The notes: a model not told the origin generated them from the letters alone. A DNA stretch of 64,000 bases from Mytilus trossulus (GCF_036588685.1 NC_086384.1:10182195-10246194), one strand, 5' to 3'. Counted from the stretch's first letter, positions 1-11,522 are shown. A program made the numbers and translations.

Positions 1-460
1 GGCTTGTATTTCCTATCATGATTTCTTTGATAGAGGGTTGCTGCTCGCAATAAAGATATAAACCATGAGTTCCAAATGGTGTGAATGAAATAATACCTTC
101 GTAAATTTAACGGACACCATCACGAGTTGAATGACAGTTATGAAATAACTGTTTCACAGATTATATCGGATATGTTCCATATGTCGTTACTACAATACCC
201 TTCCCTTTTCACGAATATAATTTACCGAATTAGACTACTTAACCGGTGGTTTGTAATAACATGAGCAACACGACGGGTGCCATATGTGAAGCAGGATCTG
301 CATACCCTTCCCGAGCAACTGAGATCATCCCCAGTATTTGGTTGGGTTCGTGTCGTCTTTAGTTTTCTATGTTGTGTGTTTTTATTATTTGTCTGTTTGT
401 ATTTCATTTTTAGTCTATGAATGTGGCTGTTCCTGTGGTATTTTTCGTCCCTCATTTATC
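1..460 (-). repeat. Interspersed repeat family M1, long copy
   Basis: This stretch matches, in reverse complement, segments at 15050-15400, 16206-16620 and 24385-24900. Shared landmarks are the 'cacgacgggtgcca' / 'cgtcgtgttgctc' block, the 'gagatcatccccag' / 'ggttgatctcagg' block and the end rich in 'gtatctttcgtccctc'. Copies differ by substitutions and small indels, so this is an old dispersed family. No protein domain is visible. It is probably a non-autonomous element or the 3' part of a retroelement; the class is not determined. Confidence 0.6.
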
Positions 461-527
461 GTAAAATAAGATAAAAAGGAATGAAGGTCAAAGCAAGAAT
501 AGAAATTGTAATGTAAATGTAACGGAA

Positions 528-735
528 TTTCATGAGACTGCCATTAAAGTGAGAGGGTTAGCGCTATAGAATCAGGTTTAATCCACCATTTTCTACATTT
601 GATAATGCCTGTTCAAAGTCAGGAATATGACAGTTTTTGTACATTCTTTTATTTGATTTTGCCATGTGATTATGGACTTTCCGAATTGATTTTCCTCTAA
701 GTTAAGTATTTTTGTGATCTTATTTTTTGTTCAAT
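528..735 (+). repeat. Interspersed repeat family M2 (SINE-like, about 200 bp)
   Basis: The motifs 'gagggttagcgctatag', 'aatccaccattttctaca', 'gtcaggaatatgacag' and 'gattatggactttccgaatt' occur in this order here and at 59508-59725 (+). Diverged copies lie at 14545-14740 (+), 58690-58845 (-), 19231-19298 (+, fragment), 38345-38445 (-) and 40645-40735 (-). No ORF is shared among copies. The size and dispersal suggest a short non-autonomous element. Confidence 0.65.
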
Positions 736-1825
736 TCAAAATTTAAAAAACACGCCTCGTTTATGCTAAAAACAATCAAACGAAATACAAGTTTGACAAG
801 TTCCTTTAAAGGCACAGACGGTTTGCTTTTATTACACTTGTAAATAAACCGATACGTTATTGCGTCACGTTACCGCAACGAACAATAAAGATGACAGCTC
901 ACAGTAAAGGTCGACTACAGAGGCTTTTTAATTCTTATTATAGATAAAAATGTGTCATGCACAACGCTACTTCCATTGATATAACAAAAAATATAAACTC
1001 ATGATTATTGCCTTTTGTGCTGCTCGTTAAAGAGAAGCATAGATTTTATTATTTGCATTTTGCATCACCATCACTGTACCATGGCTGTATATATTATATA
1101 TAAAAAAAAAGGAAAGTGAAATGGAAATAGCGAAAAGAAAATGTACATCTAGTCCAGTATTAAAGTCATATGAAACGAGTGACTGGCGAAAAATAATATT
1201 TATCCAACTCTTGAACCAGTGCATGTAATATATCATAAACTTAGTCTTCTGTGCACGATTTTATCATTTTTAACGCAAAAATATCGTATAATCTAACAAA
1301 CAAATTAGTTGTCTGTTAAGAAGTGAAAATATGGCAGCTCATTAATTGTCGTGTTTTGAAGCCGTCGTTTACCGATTGTCACCTTAAAATAAAAAATAAA
1401 TATCGAAAATATGTCGGCAAATTGCTTTCTGGAAGCAAGCAATTTAAAAAAAAAGCAAACTTCTTCTTAATTAAGACAAATAAAGGATTTTCTTCAGAAA
1501 AAAAAGTATGTGTACATAAGTTAAATAATGACAACTATCCATTTTGTTTTTAATTTGAGGTTTCATATGACTTTAATAGATGTCCGAATTAAGAAATGAC
1601 AAAAATGCAATTATTATCAACCAATCGTAAGTCTGAACTGCTGTTCAACCTTCATCGTAAAATGAGTCGTGTATTATAGTAAGTTCCATTTAATTACTGT
1701 TTTCTCTGTTTAATACGGGAATTGGAATATGTCATCTGATATATAAATGTTATATCTTTGACAGACGAATAACTAATCGAATTAAAAAAAGTGTTTCTGA
1801 TAATGCGTTTAATTTGTTATCAAGT

Positions 1826-1938
1826 CATGTGTACTATTGTTTTTCTGTTTGTCTTTTTCATTTTTAGCCATGGCGTTGTCAGTTTGTTTTAGATTTACGA
1901 GTTTGACTGTCCCTTTGGTATCTTTCGTCCCTCTTTTT
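1826..1938 (-). repeat. M1 repeat fragment
   Basis: The segment from 'gtgtactattgtttttctg' to 'gtatctttcgtccctc' is the reverse complement of the start of the M1 copies at 3961 and 16213. It is truncated; the flanking sequence on both sides is not M1. Confidence 0.55.
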
Positions 1939-3364
1939 AAACAATTATTATCACTGTATAATAAAACGAACTCTCCAATTTATATTATCTACAGATTACG
2001 TTATTGTGTTTTATGTTCTATGACATTGTATCCTGTATTTTTTCTCCCTCATAAATATGGGGCTTTTATGATTGCATATTTCTATGTAAATGATATTTGA
2101 CAATATCTATACTTTTAAATGAGAAGACCTCAATTTGTGTGTCTCTTCTCTTCCTTCGACAATAGATTAATCATCATCTGTATCTGTATGGGTACGTCGT
2201 AGCTACCAATTCTGGCTTTTATACAACGGGAGTGAAGGCGCCATCGATTTATTGATGTTTGGTGAGAGCAGATTTAAAGCTCTCTACACTTGTTGCGCGA
2301 ACAATAGGGTCTTCTAGATGGTTCCAATTTACTATTGTGGACACAAAGAATGAATTTGAATGTTGCGGTGTTTTACTAGTAGGAATGTCAAGACACCTGG
2401 TACTAGTATTGTTCCTCAATTGTTTTTCAACTATGTTTGTGGCTGTGATATTTCGTCTTGGTCTTGCTGATTTGAGGAAGTCGTCTGTGTCAATAGCAGG
2501 TACCATCCCCTCAACCACCATGTACAAAAATAAAAGCTTTTGACTCGGTAAGTCTCAATTGTAGTTCCTGTAGCTCTAATTATGTAAGCATTATTGTTAT
2601 GCAGCCATCTTCTCTAGTTCTGTAATCGCCTGTTATAAAGCGTGCTGCTTGTCTTTGTATTCGTTCTTGCTTGTTTGAGTCTGCTATACTGACTGTAGGG
2701 GTCCCATACTGTTGCTGCATATTTCATCGTAGATCTTAATAGGAAAATGTAAGCAGTTTTCTTACACTCCTGTGGGCAGTATCGTAAATTTCTTCTGAGG
2801 AAGCCTAGGGTTGAATTTGCCTTTTTAGCAACGTTTGTTATATGCGTGCTCCACTTCAGGTTTTCTGATATCTGCACTCCTAGGTATGGGTTGCTCTGGA
2901 ACTTGTTGGAGTATGTGGCCGTTGAGTGTAGAAAATCTCTGGCTTTTGTTCTTTATGCTTAGTATGTAGCATTTCTTTGCGTTAAATCGCATACCCCATT
3001 TGCCCAATCTTCTAGGCTAGCTAGGCCTTCTTGTAGCAGGTCGTGATCTTTCTCTGTTTTGATGATTCTGTATAATAAACAGTCATCAGCGAACAGCGGT
3101 ACTGATGATTTGATAGTGTCCGGAAGGTCATTTATATGACATAAGAAAAGTAATATCCTAGAACTTTTCCCTGTAGAACTCCTGAAACCACTACAACTTA
3201 CGATTGTTCTCCTTCTCCTTCTACTTTTATCTTTTTCTGTGTCAGAAACATATTAAGCCAGTTGTTTAGTTGTCCTCGAATTCTGTATTCTCCCATTTTT
3301 TATAATAATTTGTTGTGTGGTACTGTATCAAAAGGTAACAAAGGTACCAGGATTATAATTTAGT

Positions 3365-3418
3365 ACGCCAGACGCGCGTTTCGTCTACATATACATATGT
3401 AAGACTCATCAGTGACGC
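3365..3418 (-). ncRNA. Type I hammerhead ribozyme (family A), core intact
   Basis: On the minus strand stem I GCGUCA pairs with UGGCGU (including two G-U pairs). The core CUGAUGA follows, then stem II GUCU/AGAC extended by an ACAUAU/AUAUGU inner helix, then GAAA. Stem III is the short palindrome ACGCGCGU, followed by the GUC cleavage triplet. All invariant core bases (C3 U4 G5 A6 G8 A9, G12 A13 A14) are present. The extended stem II is unlike the other copies, which have a five-base loop. Confidence 0.85.
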
Positions 3419-3610
3419 TCATATCAAAATATTTTTAAAGCCAAACAAGTAAAAAGTTGAAGAGCTTTGAGGATCCAAAATTCAAAAAAAGTTGTGCCAA
3501 ATACGGGTAAGGTAATCTATTCCTGGGATAAGAAAATCCTTAGTGTTTCGAAAAATTCAAAGTTTTGTAAACAGGAAATTTAGAAAAATGACCACATTAT
3601 TGATATTCAT

Positions 3611-3630
3611 GTCAACACCGGAGTGTTGAC
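3611..3630 (-). other. Conserved hairpin of element A, UCCG loop
   Basis: On the ribozyme strand this reads GUCAACAC-UCCG-GUGUUGAC: a perfect 8-bp stem closed by C-G around a UNCG-type tetraloop. It lies about 200 nt from the hammerhead. The same hairpin is found at 26731-26750, 37439-37458 and 62525-62544. Confidence 0.7.
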
Positions 3631-3957
3631 TACTGGGCTGGTGATAGCTTTTGAAACGTCCAGGATTGCGATGTCTGTTTGTAGTCCGGCGTCAAATGCT
3701 TTCATGAAGTCATGTAAGGTGAGTGTTGTGTTTGACATGAGTAGCCAGATCGGAATCCATGGTTGAGTGATGTTAGGTGCTTTTCAAGATGTTTGAGGAT
3801 ATGCTTGCATATGATATGTTCTAATAATTTGCAAGGTACCGATGTTAATGAGACTGGTCTATAGTTTTCTGCAGCGTATTTGTCTCCTTTTTTGCATACA
3901 GACGAGATGTTTGCGTTTAGCCAGTCTTCGGGTAGTATGCCAGTGACTATTGATGTT

Positions 3958-4195
3958 TGGAAAAGAGGGACGAAAGATACCGAAGGGACAGTCAAACTCA
4001 TAAATCTAAAACAAACTGACAACGCCATGGCTAAAATTGAAAAAGACAAACAGAAAAACAATAGTACACATGACACAACATAGAAAACTAAAGAATAAAC
4101 AACACGAACCCCACCAAAAACTAGGGGTGATCTCAGGTGCTCCGGAAGGCTAAGCAGATCCTGCTCCTGATCCTGATCCTGGAAGATGACAGTTT
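3958..4195 (+). repeat. M1 repeat inserted in the LINE remnant
   Basis: The sequence from 'agagggacgaaagatac' to 'gcagatcctgctcc' matches 16213-16420 closely. LINE coding sequence resumes on both sides (LPEDWLNANIS on one, NKILEECATE on the other), so this is a separate insertion. A short 'ctcctgatcctgatcctgg' run marks its right end. Confidence 0.6.
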
Positions 4196-4514
4196 TCTGT
4201 AGCACATTCTTCAAGTATTTTGTTTGGTATACCACCTGGTTCAGATGCTTTCGATGGGTTTACATCTTTGAGTTGTTTTCCCAGTCTTTTTGTGGTTGTA
4301 AGTAGATCGGGTATTGTGTCCAGTATGTATTTTTGGAATTGATGTTGATTTGTCAATTGTGAATACAGATCTAAATTGTTGGATTAAAATTTCGGCCTTT
4401 CCTTTGCTGTCGCTGACTAATTTCCCTTTGTCTTTTAAAGGTGATACACCAATGTTGTCTGTTTTCCTTGAATTCCATGAATTGGTAGTTTTAAGGAAAT
4501 TTTTCGGTTTTTGA

Positions 4515-5375
4515 TTATTATCTTGAATATTATTATAGATTGAGATAACCTGTAAACAGCAATAATGTACAGCAAAGTAAGATCTACAAATAAGTCAACA
4601 CGACCAAGAATGGTCAGTTGATCCCTTAAAGAGTTATTGCCCTTTATACAATTTTTCGTAATTTTTTGTAATTTTTACAAAAATCTGAACCTCTGAAACT
4701 ACTGGACTAAATTTAACCAAACTTAGCCACAATCATTATCAGGGTATCTTGTTTAAAAATATGTGCGGTGGCCCATTAAACTAACAAAGATGGCCGCCAT
4801 GGCTAAAAATAGAACATAGGGGTAAAATGTAGATTTTGGCTTATATCTCTGAAACCAAAGCATTTATAGCAAATCTGACATGGGAATAAATTGTCTTTAA
4901 AATCAATAACTATCTGAAATTTTTAGATGAATTGGACAACTGGATGTCGGGTTGCTGCCCCCAAGATGTAATTTTTTAAAGAAATTTTGCCTTTTTTGGT
5001 TATTATCTTGAATACTATTATAGATAGAGATAAACTGTAAACAGCAATAATGTTCAGCAAAGTAAGATCTACACATAAGTCAACATGACAAAATTGATCA
5101 GTTGATCCCCTTAAGGAGTTATTGCCCTTTATAGTCAGTTTTTAACAATTTTCATTCATTTGCAACTTTTTGTAAATTTTTACAAAATATTTTCCTCTAT
5201 ATTTAAAGGGGGCCAAGTTTATTATAGATTGAGCAAATTGTAAGTAGCAAGAATGTTCAGTAAAATAAGATCTACAAAAACATCACCATCAACAAAACAC
5301 AATTTTGTCATGAATCCATCTGTGTCCTTTGTTTAATATGCACATAGACCAAGGTGAGCGACATAGGCTGTTAAG
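4515..5375 (+). repeat. Interspersed repeat with three diverged internal units
   Basis: The landmark series 'attatagattgagataa', 'gtaaacagcaataatg', 'cagcaaagtaagatctac' and 'gagttattgcccttta' occurs near 4520-4660, again near 4995-5135, and partially near 5220-5275. The element ends in 'ccaaggtgagcgacatagg', a terminus I recognise from mollusc repeats. No coding capacity was seen. Confidence 0.55.
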
Positions 5376-5689
5376 AACTTCTATTTTCTTTTTTCTTTGT
5401 TTTTTCAATCGTCAGGATTTTACATCTACTTTTCAGCACCACCTGACTATGGTGTTACAGGGTTTCAAAAATATAACAACAAAAGACAAGAACCTTAGTG
5501 TTTCTAAGAATAAAGCTGTGTGTTTGTTTATCCTACATTGGCTAGACGTAAAAGGGAAGGTTGAGATATCACAAAGCATGTTTAACCCTTCGCTTTTCTG
5601 CATCTGTCCCATGTCAAAAGCCTCTGCCCTTTGTTAGTCTTTTAAGCTTTTTTATTTTTTTTATTTCATTTACATGTTTTGGAGTTTAG

Positions 5690-5885
5690 TGAAACGTCCA
5701 TTTTCATTGAACTAGTACACATTTTTGTAAAGGGGCCAGCTGAAGTCCGTCTCTGGTTGCTGGATTTTCTCGCTGTGTTGAAGACCAATGGGTGACATTG
5801 GGCTGTTTTCTCTCGGTTCGAATTGTCGTCTCTTTCACGCATTCCCCATTTTCATTCTTAATTTTAGATAATAGTTTAAACATAT
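5690..5885 (+). repeat. Interspersed repeat family M6
   Basis: Contains 'gggccagctgaagtccgtc', 'ctcgctgtgttgaagacc' and 'tcgtctctttcacgcattcc'. This matches the style of the copy at 43838-43960 ('ctcgctacattgaagaccc', 'gttgtcgctttgacacatt'). It is a common mussel repeat; the class is unknown. Confidence 0.55.
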
Positions 5886-6192
5886 TTATATATAGTGGAT
5901 TTGGAAACAAGGTATTACAACTTATATTAATTCCTTTCAACTTTGCGGGTGCGAGTGCTGCCTTGTAGCGGCATTGTCTGCTCTTTTTCGAAATCTACAA
6001 GGTTGTCTTTTACGTGCAAGAGATATTTTTAAATAATACAAAAACAAAAACGAAGTATTACTAAGTTGATATGCTAGTAATAAAAAGTAAATATCCATAG
6101 AATGATATTATTAATTTATATCTTTAATTATATGCATTTTTTTAACAATGTGTACTGTTATTCTCTCTGCTAGTTTCCAGCTACCTGTAACT

Positions 6193-6262
6193 TCCGACAA
6201 TTATTCATTCCGAGGCTGTGTTGAGAAATCCGACAATTATTCATACAGAGGCTGTGTTGACA
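6193..6262 (+). repeat. Two-copy 35-bp tandem duplication
   Basis: The segment starting 'tccgacaattattcattccg' is followed directly by a second copy ('tccgacaattattcatacag'), both ending in 'gaggctgtgttgaga/caa'. Around it, 5886-6985 shows no gene, ribozyme or repeat I can support. Confidence 0.6.
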
Positions 6263-6984
6263 ATTAACAATGACTTGTCATCATTAGACATGTACGGTAC
6301 TAAGCACTTCCGGAAAGCCGTGCATCAACAACATTACACAATTGGTTTTAGTTTCCAGATATTTGTTGTTTGATTCATTGTACCTAATTCACATATTACC
6401 ATCCTTCATTTTCTGTCAGCTTAATAGCATACTTAATGCACTATATATAAAAGTACATTGCCTCAAGTTGTAGGTTAAATCAAGGTGTATCAACTAATAA
6501 TAAGCTTATTGTCGATGATGTTGTTTCATCAGTGAAAATTAATACCAGTGGATATATGGAACGGTTAGTTAATGAAATGGTATCATACATTATTATGAAA
6601 TCCAGAGCGAGGGGTTTTGCCTCTTTTATGTCTTCCTTGATGATTCATGTATCAGAAAAAGAATTTGCGATGAATAACGATCAGGTGCGTTTGGTTTAAA
6701 AGCCATGTTTTACATTGTAACATATCGTAATTTGTTTGCAGAATTGTTATTATGATAGTGTCCGTTTCCCTACATTTAAAAATGTTTGAGGTCCTTTACA
6801 CTTGTCTCAGCACTTTTCATGTTAACCAGTTTGTTGCATGTTTAGAAGATAAGCATGAATGGAAAATGCTTACCTTCTTGACGTGTTTGTCTTCGAAGTG
6901 TTTAGTCTGATTATACGTTAACATTTTCTCGATACAATTCATATAAATTCATATAGTTTTAATTACTAGTACATGATTTCTTGT

Positions 6985-7362
6985 TCTATAAAACGCTTGT
7001 CAAAGTGGGGCGTCCGTTTGGCTGTGTGGGATGTATCAAGTTTGCAGCCACGTCTTGTCATAATGGGGTCGTTAAATCCTATGCTTCGTGTAAAGAGAGT
7101 GTCACGCTGTTTGCACGTTAAGAACCGTTGCAACAACTATTTGAGGAGTCCGTAGGTGGCCTTTTGCTAGGCAAATTTTCTGTCCCTTTCCAATTTACCC
7201 TCTTTTTCCAGTGGCAGTTCAAATTTCCCCGACCATAATCCCAGATATCCTCTATTACTAGACCTACCTATTGTATTAATTGTTAACTTGTTCTCGACCT
7301 GAACAAGCATGAAATATTTGCCAGTGGACGTTAAGCAACCAACAATCAATCAATCAATAAAT
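6985..7362 (+). repeat. LINE/SINE 3' tail with (CAAT)n terminus
   Basis: The stretch ends in 'gccagtggacgttaagcaac' followed by a tail of CAAT units ('aacaatcaatcaatcaat'). I recognise this terminus from many mollusc retroelement copies. The short simple tail indicates retrotransposition in the plus orientation. The RT is not included. Confidence 0.6.
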
Positions 7363-7439
7363 CTTGTTCTACAGCTTTAGGTATAAGTGCAATGGTGGAC
7401 ACTGAATGTTTTCTCCTGATAAGCTTATATGTAAATATG

Positions 7440-7810
7440 AAAAATAAGAAGATGTGGTATGATAACCAATGAGACAAATATCCACAGGAGACTAACTGAC
7501 ACAGATATTAACAAATTTAGGTCACCGTCCGGCTAGCAACAATGCATGACAAAGCCTATACCACATAATCGGCTATAAAAAGCATTGAAATGCCTAATGT
7601 AAAAGAATTTCAACGAAAAAACTAACGGCCTAATTTATGTACAAAACAATGAACGAAAAAGGAATATGTTACACCGCAACAAACGACAACCACTGCAATT
7701 GCAAGCTCCTGACTTGGGACAGGTCCATACAAAATGTGGCGGGAATAAACTCGTTTCAAGACAACAACTCTCCCCTAACCTGGGACAGTTGAATAACAGT
7801 GCAACATAAG
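7440..7810 (+). repeat. SINE-like repeat family M3
   Basis: Begins 'gaagatgtggtatgataacc', continues with 'gaccaatgagaca'-type and 'ggtcaccgtccgg' blocks and 'ccacataatcggctataaaa'. It extends to 'caagctcctgacttgggaca' and 'ctgggacagttg'. The same order is seen at 36473-36680, a fragment at 57438-57477 and, inverted, at 14385-14520. No ORF is conserved. Confidence 0.6.
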
Positions 7811-8276
7811 AATAAATATCAGTTAAAAGGGGCTTAACTACAATGTAATCAGATAGATAAACATAGAATACATTATAACAAAAACACATAGTGTACGTGA
7901 ACATTTAATACATCCCCACAACAACGAAAAACACTTATAGTGCAGATGTGAAAGTACTCTCAGTTACTTACAGAGCTGGTTTAAAGTCAATGTAAATAAC
8001 AACTTATAACACAGATCATGTATCTTATACTTAACTATTAATCAGTACACATCCAGCATTCATTTTTTTTAGTGTCAAAAAGTCAGAAATAGACAGAGAA
8101 AAACATTACCTTGTGCAGTTCATTTTTATTTGACTGAAACTTAATGTTTTGTTTGGCTTTGGTACCTTTGTTTTACAGAAATATGAATATTTATTCATTA
8201 ACGGTTTTCATTTCAAACATTTGTGAAGGATTCTTCCATTTCGTCGAAAATTGCCTGATATGCGTATCCCCGAGTA

Positions 8277-8553
8277 TTAAGGTGGTACCTATCACTACAG
8301 GGAGATAACTCTGTAAAATCACCTAAATGTTTTAATGACGTTGTATTGTTAAGGGAATATTAAGCTTCTCAATGATCAAAATTAGTGTTTGTCAAACTGT
8401 TATATAACCAGTGTAATTTTGATACAATGCTTGGTTCAAATTTTTATTTTTTTTATATTTTTGTCAAAGGGTCAAAGTAAGTACTTTGTCAAAATTTTAA
8501 GAAAATTAAACGAACCAAATTAATTTTAGTTAAAGTGTTGGGTACCACCTTAA
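8277..8553 (+). mobile_element. TTAA-ended MITE, family 1 (277 bp)
   Basis: The ends are TTAAGGTGGTACC and GGTACCACCTTAA, perfect inverted repeats that extend imperfectly inward. A second copy in reverse orientation sits at 56955-57236 with the same ends and a related interior ('ggagataactctgtaaaatc'). There is no ORF. Both copies carry TTAA at each end, which is compatible with a TTAA target duplication (piggyBac-like) or with a TA duplication (Tc1/mariner-like). Confidence 0.75.
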
Positions 8554-8989
8554 TGTGCATAATACTTTATTCCACTTTTAACATCGTGACTAAAAAAATA
8601 TTACTAAAAAACTAATATATCGTCACTTCTTGTCGAAATAAAAACGCATATCTGTAAAAATAAAGTTAGTTAATTCAAAGCAAGCATTTATTAAAAAAAA
8701 TGCTTATCAAACAGGTAAGCGAAAAACAGATCAGTCCGATACAGATAAGATTAGTTCCCCCCACCCACCCCCAGTCTGAGCACCTGGTATAATCCCGATT
8801 ATTGAATTTGATGGGCAGTGTGTTGTTCAGTCTTTATTTGTAGTGTTTTGAAGACTGTAGTTTTATCGTTGTATTGTCTTCTTTCATCGTTTTTTGTTTT
8901 TACCTTAAGTATGTCTGTCTCGAGGATTTTTTTTTCAGCGAGTTCCAAGTAACATAATCATTTGGTATGATTTTCAACGACGGCAATGT

Positions 8990-9170
8990 ATATAAGAAGA
9001 TGTGATATTAGTGCCAAAGAGACAACTCTCCATCCAAGTCACAATTTGTAAAGGAAAAACCATTATAGGTCAGAGTATACGGTCTTCAACATTGAGCCTT
9101 CAAGTTGGCTCACTATGAACAGTAAGCTACCAAAGGCACCAAAACTGACGACTTTTGTACTTCGACTTTT
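8990..9170 (+). repeat. SINE-like repeat family M4
   Basis: Contains 'aagaagatgtgatattagtg', 'agagacaactctccatccaa', 'cattataggtcagagtatac' and 'cttcaacattgagcc'. Better preserved relatives lie at 39866-40060 (+) and 40430-40620 (-). It shares its head with M3 but has a different body. Confidence 0.6.
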
Positions 9171-9350
9171 TAAACACAAACATAAAAATCTTTACATAAG
9201 AGAGAAAAATAACGAAGTCGATAATCATATTATTAACTTTCACTAATTAAGCGGAAATATATCTTGCTAAAACACATAATTTTTTCTTAATTTTTTTTTC
9301 AGATTGTTAAATAATTAATGATGTTTTTACGAGCAATCCATACAAATGTA

Positions 9351-10398
9351 CATATAATTCAAGAAAAAATCATCCCATAATATCTAGATGACGACAATGA
9401 TAAATGTGTTATTTCTTCGAATAAGTTTTTACATGCTGTGAGTTGGCATACTAAATCTTAATATGATAAATATGACATTATCCATTTACTGTAACTTGAC
9501 CGTTAGTTTTCTTTATAATATAAATGAATTTATTTTTGCATTTAGGTATGACTATTATTTCTTCCCAGGCCATTCTGTTTCAACAAATTAAGTCGGAGAC
9601 AATTCTAAAGGCAAACATATCTGGCAATTTTCTTTAAACTACACAAGACTCATATGATTCAAGAAAAAATCATCCCATAATATCTAGATGACAACAATGA
9701 TAAATGTGTTATTTCTTCGAATAAGTTTTAAAATTTACATGTTGTGAGTTTGCATACTAAATCTTATGATAAATATGACATTATCCATTTACTGTAACTT
9801 GACCGTTAGTTTTCTGTATAATATAAATGAATTTATTTTTGCATTTAGGTATGCCTATTATTTCTTCCCAGGCCATTCTGTTTAGGTATGACTATTATTT
9901 CTTCCCTGGCCATTCTGTTTAGGTATGACTATTATTTCTTCCCATGCCATTCTGTTTAGGTATAACTATTATTTCTTCCCAGGCCATTCTGTTTAGGTAT
10001 GACTATTATTTCTTCCCTGGCCATTCTGTTAAGGTATGACTATTATTTCTTCCCTGGCCATTCTGTTTAGGTATGACTATTATTTCTTCCCTGGCCATTC
10101 TGTTAAGGTATGACTATTATTTCTTCCCTGGCCATTCTGTTTAGGTATGACTATTATTTCTTCCCTGGCCATTCTGTTTAGGTATGACTATTATTTCTTC
10201 CCTGGCCATTCTGTTTAGGTATGACTATTATTTCTTCCCAGGCCATTCTGTTTAGGTATGACAATTATTTCTTCCCTGGCCATTCTGTTTAGGTATGACT
10301 ATTATTTCTTCCCAGGCCATTCTGTCTCGACAAATTAAGTCGGAGACAATTCTAAGGCAAACATATCTGGCAATTTTCTTTAAACTACACAAGACTCA
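9351..10398 (+). repeat. Tandem segmental duplication, second copy expanded
   Basis: A segment of about 300 bp (9351-9650) is followed directly by a second copy (9651-10398). Both begin 'catat(a/g)attcaagaaaaa' and end 'taaactacacaagactca'. The second copy is longer only because the 37-bp stretch present once at about 9545-9581 has expanded into a minisatellite. Confidence 0.85.
9847..10326 (+). repeat. 37-bp minisatellite, 13 units
   Basis: Unit starts recur every 37 bp from 9847 to 10291. Each reads 'aggtatgactattatttctt' followed by 'ccc(a/t)ggccattctgttt'. Variants are limited to a few positions (a/t before 'ggcc', 'ttt'/'taa' at the junction, occasional substitutions). No frame is open across the array. 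Confidence 0.9.
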
Positions 10399-11454
10399 GT
10401 GTATTTACTGCTAATACTCTTGTTTAAAGTACAACTAATTTAAATTTTGTTTGGGAAAAAAACAAGGACACAATATTACAAGAAAAAACATTGAGCGGTA
10501 AATTGATAGGAAAAAAAGTCTAGAAATCCAGATAAATTCATTGTCCCTCCTCTAAAATCAAGTCGTTGTTCTTCAACCTTTTTTCTTGTTTTGAACATGT
10601 TTTCTATTTTCCTATCCAATTTAGAAAACAATAATACATAACAAACCGTTATATTATTTAACATACTGCTGGAAATGTTTAGATATTAATTCAATATATA
10701 TCGAGGAAATACTTCCCGCGGGTTATAACAATTCCATTGATAATTCTAAATGCTGATTTACAATCATTGTTTAACCAAAGGCTAATTTTACACTGCATAT
10801 TAATTTAATAAGACAACATATTGAACAATTTGAAAAACGGATGATTAAGATGAAATTGTTACTAGTGAAGAGAAATTTCAAAAATATATTTTTTCGTACA
10901 AGGAGGCAATTATTGCAATCTGAAGGATAGGTTGAACTCTATCACCTTTTCAACATGTACAACTACCAAAACAAAAACAAATATAAGGATTTCCCTGCTA
11001 TTTACTGTTAAATATGAGAAATTTCTGAGTATTCTGTTGAGATTGACGTTGCGCACGATATTGGTATCAGTTTGGAAATATGTGTTAAATGGCGTGTTAT
11101 TCAAATTCAAGAGACAGAAACAAGAAACCAAAAAATTACAATTTACTAGCCATGATAGGAGACGTCTTCTGGCAAAGAGAACATTGCTTAGTTTAAAAAA
11201 AGAAGAAACTGGTAACACGTAAATAGTAAAAAAAAAATTAGAAAATAAGGCATCCAAGGTTATAAGCAAAAACAGCCAATGTGATATGTTGTAAACACGC
11301 TCGTCCTAAGAATAAATATAAATCACGATCTCCAATTCTAAAAACGTCCATTGCATACGCGCGTGTGTTATCCGACACCGCGTGTGTAATCCGACACCTC
11401 ATCCGGGACACTTTCTGCGTCACATGACACTTTTATTGATATTGAAGATTTGCG
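10399..11454. other. No supported feature (AT-rich)
   Basis: Both strands were read. Short open frames occur on both strands but lack start context, splice logic or recognisable residues. A GC-richer patch at 11345-11410 contains two copies of a 'gcgtgtgt(t)a(t)ccgacacc' phrase. Confidence 0.4.
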
Positions 11455-11467
11455 CATCCGCAGACGG

Positions 11468-11522
11468 ATGGCCGGACGAATAGAGAGTTTTAACTATTCG
11501 TCCGGCTAGCCGGACGAATAGA
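11468..11522. repeat. GC-rich hairpin with third arm copy
   Basis: 'gccggacgaatag' at about 11470 is followed by its reverse complement 'ctattcgtccggc', then 'ta', then another direct copy 'gccggacgaatag'. The result is an inverted pair with a third repeat able to pair with either partner. It stands out in AT-rich surroundings. No flanking gene is recognised. Confidence 0.65.

Larger units (their letters stand above)
3335..3649 (-). mobile_element. Hammerhead element A, single copy inserted in the LINE
   Basis: The LINE reading frame '..ILDVSKA | FDTVPHNKLL..' is split exactly here. Joining bases 1-3334 to 3650 onward restores the codons for a usual RT stretch around 'caaaagcttttg'. The insert begins near 'ggtaccaggattataattt' and ends after 'ctactgggctggtgatag', which is nearly one full monomer (about 315 of about 346 bp). 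It carries a complete hammerhead motif at 3365-3418 and the UNCG hairpin at 3611-3630. No ORF is present. Confidence 0.75.
2165..4515 (-). pseudogene. Decayed non-LTR retrotransposon (reverse transcriptase region), with nested insertions
   Basis: Reading the minus strand from 4515 downwards gives, through several frameshifts and stops, the order expected for the RT half of a CR1/Jockey-type LINE: a linker (KDKGKLVSDSKGKAEIL), the RT entry (DVNPSKASEPGGIPNKIL), LPEDWLNANISSV and YRPVSLTSVPCKLLEHII, then GFRSGYS, ILDVSKA/FDTVPHNKLL, the catalytic FADD (codons at 3082-3093), WGMRFNAKKC, ISENLKWSTHI..ANSTLGFLRRNL, and a C-terminal WNHLEDPIVRATSVESFKSAL. The endonuclease and ORF1 are absent, so the copy is 5'-truncated at about 4515. 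Two elements have inserted in it: a hammerhead element (3335-3649) and an M1 repeat (3958-4195). The copy cannot make a functional enzyme. The superfamily is inferred from motif style only. Confidence 0.85.

Noticed and set aside
2259..2543. 94-codon plus-strand ORF
   Set aside because: It is the antisense shadow of the LINE C-terminal region, which reads as recognisable RT sequence on the minus strand.
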